In this document: piece by piece, positions 6,174-9,662 of the stretch | How positions within the stretch are numbered: the stretch's first letter is position 1 | How the letters are laid out: the number at the start of each line of letters is the position of its first letter | Source: Bacteroidales bacterium UBA1253 | Lineage (GTDB): Bacteria; Bacteroidota; Bacteroidia; Bacteroidales; Paludibacteraceae | Direction: 5' to 3' | Assembly: GCA_002308815.1 (NCBI GenBank) | Contig: DBVX01000074.1 | Coordinates: 44,082-53,743, forward strand | Length of the DNA: 9,662 nucleotides | Program-made: the position numbers and the translations under genes | The notes under the pieces: generated by a model | What the model saw: the letters and a program-made list of their open reading frames with translations, nothing else | Databases searched by the model: none | Told to the model about the DNA's origin: nothing

Positions 6174-6620
6174 ATTAAGCGACCTACACCAATGCTATCC
6201 AAAAGCAGGCAGCAGAATGGGTGCTTGCGTTCGTTATACAGGAGCAAATTTAATAATCAGATGTTTACGGGAAAGGCTTAATGAGATTGACCACTATTAT
6301 ATTGAAAGGTGCTCAATACCTTATTCTTAACAATCATATACCTTTCAACTACGTTCCAAGAACCTGCCAAGCAGCCTATCTCGCGCCACCCTCGCGCGTC
6401 TCTTAAGCATGTCTTGGTATAATGTCCATATCTTAATAATAGTACATTTTCTCGCTTACCTGCCGCGTATGGGAGACATACGACTCGAATACGGGAGGAT
6501 AGTGACTAAGAACGTAAGAACTCAAAAGGTAAAAATCACATACCTTTCTTCCTTCAAATAGTGTAGAAACTCACAAAAATGCGCACTCAAACGTGCAAAA
6601 ATGCATAAAAATTGCTCACT
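6174..6620. other. Intergenic stretch with repeated dyads, no convincing gene
   Basis: No gene could be supported; open frames here are short and cross the terminator. Visible elements are: dyad TTGAAAGGT (6302-6310)/ACCTTTCAA (6340-6348); dyad AAAGGTA (6525-6531)/TACCTTT (6541-6547); a 15-bp direct repeat with one mismatch, AATCATATACCTTTC (6332-6346) and AATCACATACCTTTC (6534-6548); and a 6-bp hairpin CGTATG/CATACG (6466-6482). A CGCG-rich patch near 6379-6400 resembles a decayed copy of the GC hairpin found after both ATPase genes. Confidence 0.45.
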
Positions 6621-6622
6621 CT

Positions 6623-6654
6623 ATTGCGCAATTCAAAAAAATGTAGTACCTTTG
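6623..6654 (+). promoter_or_regulatory. Promoter of first ATPase gene
   Basis: The -7 box TACCTTTG (6647-6654) and ATTG as -33 (6623-6626) are separated by 20 bases. The block from 6625 to 6658 is almost the same as 8087-8119 before the second ATPase gene, differing by a few bases and one indel. The leader to the ATG at 6755 is about 95 bases and contains a perfect 16-bp palindrome. Confidence 0.75.
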
Positions 6655-6709
6655 CAGCCGTCTTTTGGAACGCGGTCGTCCCCGCCCGCAACCAAAACAA
6701 AATCAGGTA

Positions 6710-6725
6710 ATAACAAATTTGTTAT
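6710..6725. promoter_or_regulatory. Perfect 16-bp palindrome in ATPase leader
   Basis: ATAACAAATTTGTTAT is fully self-complementary and lies in the 5' leader, 29 bases before the ATG at 6755 and about 50 after the expected transcription start. It could be a homodimer operator or a leader hairpin. No equivalent is present before the second ATPase. Confidence 0.5.
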
Positions 6726-6754
6726 ATAGAAGCGATTTTTAAAAGTACAACACT

Positions 6755-7933
6755 ATGGAAGAATTGTTATTGTCCTTCAGAGACTTAATCGACAGAGTAG
6801 ATACGCGCTTTGTTCGCTATCTGCACAACGAAATCGACTGGAATAGCCGCTTGATTGCCATTTTAGGTACGCGAGGAGTGGGTAAGACCACATTACTTTT
6901 ACAGCACATAAAGCTGACCGATGCTATACCATCTTCATTGTATGTGACCGCTGACGATTTGTATTTTTCGCGAAATACCTTAGTCGGTTTGGCGCAACAA
7001 TTCTATCAACAGGGCGGCAAATATCTCTACATTGACGAAATCCATAAATACAAAGGATGGTCACAGGAAATCAAAAATATCTACGATAAGTTTCCGGAAC
7101 TGCACGTGGTTTATACAGGTTCTTCTATCTTGGACTTGGAGAAAGCCGGAGCGGATTTATCACGCAGAAAAATCGAGTACAAACTGCCCGGACTTTCGTT
7201 CCGTGAATATGTCAACATCTCGCAAAACATGAATTTGCCTGCATATGGTTTGCAGGACATTCTGGAAGGAAAGGTGCAATTCCCTTATAAGGATTTGCGC
7301 CCTTTGCAGTTGTTTTCTCAATACCTGAAAGAAGGTTATTTCCCATTTTTTCTGGAGGACAATTACTATCTAAGGTTGCAAGGTATTATTAAACAAACTA
7401 TAGAAAACGACATTCCTGTTTTTGCGGATATGGAAATAGCTTCCGTGCAAAAATTGCGCAAGCTGATGTATGTGCTGGCGCAATCCGTACCTTTCAAACC
7501 GAATTATTCAAAATTGTCCGCAGATCTGGATATCCGTCGCAATACATTGCCTCAGTATATGCTGTATTTGGAAAAAGCAGGCCTTATATCCACATTAAGA
7601 GAAAAAGCAGCTGGTATGAAGATATTGGAGAAAATAGAAAAGATTTATCTTCAGAATCCGAATTTTGCGTATGCTCTATCTCCGACAAATGCCGACATTG
7701 GAAATATTCGTGAAACGATTTTCTTTGCATGGTTAAAAGATCGATATTTTATTTCATCTTCACATGAAGCTGATTTTGAGGTGGATGGATATGTATTTGA
7801 GGTTGGAGGACGGAAAAAAGGTCAGGCTCAGATAGCTTCCGTTCCACAAGGAAAAGGCTTCATTATTAAAGATGATATAGAGCGGATGGTTAGCAATTTT
7901 ATTCCTCTATGGATGTTCGGTTTTATATATTAG
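6755..7933 (+). CDS. AAA_14/DUF4143-type ATPase, degenerate nuclease motif
   Basis: A 392-aa cytoplasmic ATPase. Walker A is GTRGVGKT (38-45), Walker B is YLYIDEIH (90-97, D94 E95), the sensor-like strand is VVYTGSS (118-124), and the family signature SRRKIEYKLPGLSFREY follows (136-152). Residues 228-285 form a winged-helix-like part (SADLDIRRNTLPQYMLYLEKAGLI). The C-terminal DUF4143-type region has EADFEVDGYVFEVGGRKKG (338-356): the aspartate and glutamate of a PD-(D/E)xK-like site are present, but the ExK lysine is replaced (E-V-G), so cleavage is doubtful. The family is widespread in Bacteroidota, often in many copies, and its role is unsettled. It has its own promoter and terminator, so it is probably monocistronic. 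Confidence 0.9.
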   Translation: MEELLLSFRDLIDRVDTRFVRYLHNEIDWNSRLIAILGTRGVGKTTLLLQHIKLTDAIPSSLYVTADDLYFSRNTLVGLAQQFYQQGGKYLYIDEIHKYKGWSQEIKNIYDKFPELHVVYTGSSILDLEKAGADLSRRKIEYKLPGLSFREYVNISQNMNLPAYGLQDILEGKVQFPYKDLRPLQLFSQYLKEGYFPFFLEDNYYLRLQGIIKQTIENDIPVFADMEIASVQKLRKLMYVLAQSVPFKPNYSKLSADLDIRRNTLPQYMLYLEKAGLISTLREKAAGMKILEKIEKIYLQNPNFAYALSPTNADIGNIRETIFFAWLKDRYFISSSHEADFEVDGYVFEVGGRKKGQAQIASVPQGKGFIIKDDIERMVSNFIPLWMFGFIY

Positions 7934-7968
7934 TGCAAAACGAACCTTCCATAAATCCCACTCCCCTC

Positions 7969-7999
7969 GCGAGGCACTTCCCTCCCTGCCGCGCTTTTT
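7969..7999 (+). terminator. GC-rich hairpin after first ATPase
   Basis: GCGAGGCA (7969-7976) pairs with TGCCGCGC (7987-7994) with one A/G mismatch and a 10-base C-rich loop, followed by five Ts (7995-7999), 35 bases after the stop codon. It belongs to the same sequence family as the hairpins at 5650-5673 and 9345-9366, including the C-rich lead ATAAATCCC. Confidence 0.7.
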
Positions 8000-8031
8000 A
8001 ATGAATGTAATCCATATAAATACACTAATTT

Positions 8032-8082
8032 TTCGGATTATATTCCAAAAAATAAGCCAATCCTTCGGATTATATTCCAAAA
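8032..8082. repeat. Two 19-bp direct repeats upstream of second ATPase promoter
   Basis: TTCGGATTATATTCCAAAA occurs identically at 8032-8050 and 8064-8082, 32 bases apart, or three helical turns. The second copy ends three bases before the -33 box of the promoter. The position suggests activator or repressor binding sites. They are absent upstream of the first ATPase, so the two genes may be regulated differently. Confidence 0.8.
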
Positions 8083-8084
8083 TA

Positions 8085-8115
8085 TTTGCACAATTCAAAA
8101 AAAGCAGTACCTTTG
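8085..8115 (+). promoter_or_regulatory. Promoter of second ATPase gene
   Basis: TTTG (8085-8088) and TACCTTTG (8108-8115) are separated by 19 bases, a full match to the Bacteroidota pattern. The expected start is about 8120, giving a leader of about 65 bases before the ATG at 8185. The leader contains a 5-bp hairpin GTGCA/TGCAC (8133-8146) and a repeated AGCGAATTT (8117 and 8163). Confidence 0.8.
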
Positions 8116-8184
8116 CAGCGAATTTTAATTAAGTGCATGTGTGCACGAGAAAAAATACACATAGCGAATTTAATCTGCATAGGT

Positions 8185-9312
8185 ATGTTTAAGCGAGATT
8201 TACATCAAATCATCATTCACCAGTGTTTCCAAGGGAAGGCCATTATTCTTCTTGGTGCACGGCAGGTTGGCAAGACAACACTGCTCAAACAAATTATCCA
8301 AGAGCAGCAAGTAGAAGTGCAGTACCTCAATTGCGATGAGCCGCAAGTGGTGGAGGCGCTCACAAATCGAAACGTGCGCGAACTGCAATTGCTTGTAGGG
8401 AGTGCCAAGTTTATCGTCATTGATGAGGCGCAGAAAGTAAATAACATCGGTTTGACACTCAAACTGATGGTTGATAACATACCGGATATACAAATTATAG
8501 CAACCGGCTCATCGGCGTTTGAACTGCGAAATCGCCTCAACGAGCCTCTTACAGGACGCAAGTTCGAGTATCAGATGTTTCCCATTTCAACAAATGAGAT
8601 TTACCAGTCTTCCGGATACATGGATGTGAAGCGTCTGTTTGAAACACGCCTTATTTATGGTTCATATCCGGATGTTCTCTCTAATATCAGCAATGCACAA
8701 AGTCTCTTGTTGTCGCTTTCGGATAGCTATCTATATAAGGATATTTTGACGATGGATAGTTTGCGCAAACCGGAAGTATTGAATAAACTGCTGCAGGCAT
8801 TGGCTTTCCAAGTCGGATCAGAAGTGTCATACAATGAATTGGCGCAAACCGTAGGAACCGACAGCAAGACAGTTGAAAAGTATATAGATTTATTGGAGAA
8901 ATGTTTCATCATCTTCCGCCTCAATGGTTTAAGCCGAAATTTGCGTAACGAATTGAAGAAAGCAAAGAAGATCTATTTTTATGACAATGGTGTGCGCAAT
9001 GCGGTTATTCAGCAGTTCGCGCCTATATCACTACGAAATGATATGGGGCAATTGTGGGAGAACTTCTTCATTTCGGAGCGTATCAAGCGCAATCACTACA
9101 TGGGACATCATTGCAATATCTATTTTTGGCGCACTACTGCCCAACAGGAAATAGATTATATCGAGGAGTCCGATGGGCAGATGTCTGCTTTTGAGATGAA
9201 ATGGAATCCGAAGAAAAGTACCGCCAAACTCCCTGACTCATTCCTTAAAGCATATGACATCAAAGAAACAGCTATTGTCACCCCGGACAATTACCATGAT
9301 TGGTTAATATAA
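8185..9312 (+). CDS. AAA_14/DUF4143-type ATPase with intact ExK motif
   Basis: A 375-aa cytoplasmic ATPase. Walker A is GARQVGKT (24-31), Walker B FIVIDEAQ (76-83), the sensor strand IIATGSSAFEL (104-114) and the arginine motif LTGRKFEYQMFPIS (122-135). A winged helix spans about 200-248 (SYNELAQTVGTDSKTVEKYI). Then comes YFYDNGVRNAVI (264-275) and the nuclease-like region FWRTTAQQEIDYIEESDG...FEMKW, where D324 and E337-x-K339 complete a PD-(D/E)xK-type pattern. I chose the ATG at 8185 because homologues begin M-KRDL; the open frame extends to 8086, but that would run over the promoter, and an in-frame ATG at 8137 is possible. The sequence is quite unlike the first ATPase, so this is not a recent duplication. 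Substrate and partners are unknown. Confidence 0.9.
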   Translation: MFKRDLHQIIIHQCFQGKAIILLGARQVGKTTLLKQIIQEQQVEVQYLNCDEPQVVEALTNRNVRELQLLVGSAKFIVIDEAQKVNNIGLTLKLMVDNIPDIQIIATGSSAFELRNRLNEPLTGRKFEYQMFPISTNEIYQSSGYMDVKRLFETRLIYGSYPDVLSNISNAQSLLLSLSDSYLYKDILTMDSLRKPEVLNKLLQALAFQVGSEVSYNELAQTVGTDSKTVEKYIDLLEKCFIIFRLNGLSRNLRNELKKAKKIYFYDNGVRNAVIQQFAPISLRNDMGQLWENFFISERIKRNHYMGHHCNIYFWRTTAQQEIDYIEESDGQMSAFEMKWNPKKSTAKLPDSFLKAYDIKETAIVTPDNYHDWLI

Positions 9313-9344
9313 TTTCAAAAAATATAAATCCCCTCCCTCCCCTC

Positions 9345-9366
9345 GCGCGGCACCACCCTGCCGCGC
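9345..9366 (+). terminator. GC-rich hairpin after second ATPase
   Basis: GCGCGGCA (9345-9352)/TGCCGCGC (9359-9366) is a perfect 8-bp stem with the loop CCACCC, 32 bases after the stop codon. The downstream bases TGTTCTTTCTTTG are only partly T-rich, so terminator strength is uncertain. It is the first element of repeat copy B and probably serves as the gene's 3' end. Confidence 0.6.
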
Positions 9367-9493
9367 TGTTCTTTCTTTGTCGGTTGCATCCGAATATGAT
9401 TCGGATATCGGCTTCGCCGCGGGTTCCGTTTGACGCAAGACATCCATAAAATGAAATTTGCTTAACCCAATAAGCAAGTTTTTTACAAAAATG

Positions 9494-9527
9494 CTTGCAC
9501 GATTCAGCATTTTTTTTTGCACCTTTG
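9494..9527 (+). promoter_or_regulatory. Weaker promoter of repeat copy B
   Basis: The box CACCTTTG (9520-9527) has one mismatch to TAnnTTTG, and CTTG (9494-9497) is 22 bases upstream. The same position in copy A is a perfect TACCTTTG. A dyad with 8-bp arms covers the spacer. If active, transcription would begin near 9533. Confidence 0.5.
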
Positions 9528-9639
9528 CTGCGGATTTTATTAGAATATCCGAAGTAGAACTCCCGATTTTCTATAAAATCTCTAAGTATAACTTATTATT
9601 ACTGTCCGATAAAACATTTTTGAGTGTAAAAAAAACGGG
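9528..9639. other. Leader downstream of repeat B, no ORF
   Basis: There is no ATG on the + strand in this stretch. It is A/T-rich with a small hairpin GATTTT/AAAATC (9565-9580) and ends in a run of eight As before CGGGG. It looks like an untranslated leader, a short RNA body, or the 3' region of a minus-strand gene lying beyond the window. Confidence 0.4.
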
Positions 9640-9662
9640 GCTGATTCCTTTGCGGAGTCAGC
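9640..9662. terminator. Hairpin at window end, probably bidirectional terminator
   Basis: GCTGATTCC (9640-9648) pairs with GGAGTCAGC (9654-9662) over 9 bp with one wobble around the loop TTTGC. On the left the sequence AAAAAAAACGGG would be read on the minus strand as CCCG plus a T-run, giving a terminator for a leftward gene off the window. If the right flank mirrors it, the element also stops + strand transcripts. The window cuts it off. Confidence 0.5.

Larger units (their letters stand above)
9326..9527 (+). repeat. Dispersed structured repeat, copy B
   Basis: It matches copy A at 5632-5834 in direct orientation: 9358-9477 is identical to 5665-5784, and the flanks differ by few bases. 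Parts in order are: GC hairpin 9345-9366, dyad 9388-9406, stem near 9409-9419, stem TTGCTTA/TAAGCAA 9458-9477 followed by G and six Ts, a longer dyad AAAAATGC (9487-9494)/GCATTTTT (9507-9514), and a promoter-like box. It begins only about 14 bases after the second ATPase stop. Confidence 0.85.

Noticed and set aside
6245..6252. Minus-strand TAnnTTTG box (TAAATTTG)
   Set aside because: No -33 element at the proper distance and no gene downstream on that strand.
6115..6330. Plus-strand 71-aa open frame
   Set aside because: It spans the intrinsic terminator at 6145-6173 and the 3' arm of the long stem, and has no recognisable composition or leader.
6480..6500. tRNA T-arm-like CTCGAAT
   Set aside because: No acceptor stem, anticodon arm or D-arm can be built around it.
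8032..8082. CRISPR array
   Set aside because: Only two repeat units with a 13-base gap and no further copies or cas genes.
8086..8184. 33-residue N-terminal extension of the second ATPase
   Set aside because: It overlaps the promoter boxes and the expected transcription start. The family start fits the ATG at 8185; an ATG at 8137 remains a lesser alternative.
9304..9522. Minus-strand 72-aa open frame across repeat copy B
   Set aside because: Same reason as copy A; it also overlaps the end of the second ATPase and the promoter-like box.
5632..9527. Composite transposon with copies A and B as insertion sequences
   Set aside because: The repeats contain no transposase, have no terminal inverted repeats that I can see, and no target duplications flank them.

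Overview
The window looks like chromosomal or accessory DNA from a Bacteroidales bacterium (Bacteroides/Parabacteroides type). The evidence is three perfect and one near-perfect copy of the Bacteroidota -7 promoter box TAnnTTTG (each reading NACCTTTG), A-rich ribosome-binding regions, several signal peptides predicted to be cut just before Gln, and recognisable Bacteroidota-restricted families such as DUF6175. Genus cannot be fixed from the sequence alone.

Region 1 (301-5132) is a tight seven-gene operon on the + strand with gaps of 4-17 bases, closed by a 13-bp hairpin at 5143-5174. Four products carry Sec signal peptides and no lipobox: a DUF6175-like protein, a protein with a TPR-like segment and a coiled-coil tail, a FlgT/LPP20-like protein, and a small protein with a basic tail. 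Three lack signals: a DUF2158/YodC-like protein, a helical 88-aa protein, and a HEPN-like protein with the motif RCGIAH. No member has an assigned function. The layout suggests a cell-envelope or periplasmic system of unknown role with cytoplasmic partners, and it is the best candidate here for an undescribed system.

Region 2 (5175-6754) has little coding sequence. It holds a 45-aa minus-strand ORF (5241-5378), a 24-bp imperfect palindrome, a structured ~200-bp dispersed repeat (copy A), and a compact transcription unit with promoter, long hairpin and strong terminator at 6145-6173. That unit looks like a small RNA or a leader with a tiny ORF.

Region 3 (6755-9312) has two AAA_14/DUF4143-type ATPases. 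Each has its own near-identical promoter and each is followed by a GC-rich hairpin of the same family. The two proteins are divergent, and only the second keeps an intact D...ExK nuclease-like motif.

Region 4 (9326-9662) holds copy B of the repeat, with 120 bp identical to copy A. Its weaker promoter box is followed by about 110 bases without an ORF and a hairpin at the window end. Copies A and B are direct repeats flanking about 3.7 kb that includes the RNA unit and both ATPases, so recombination between them could delete or amplify that segment.
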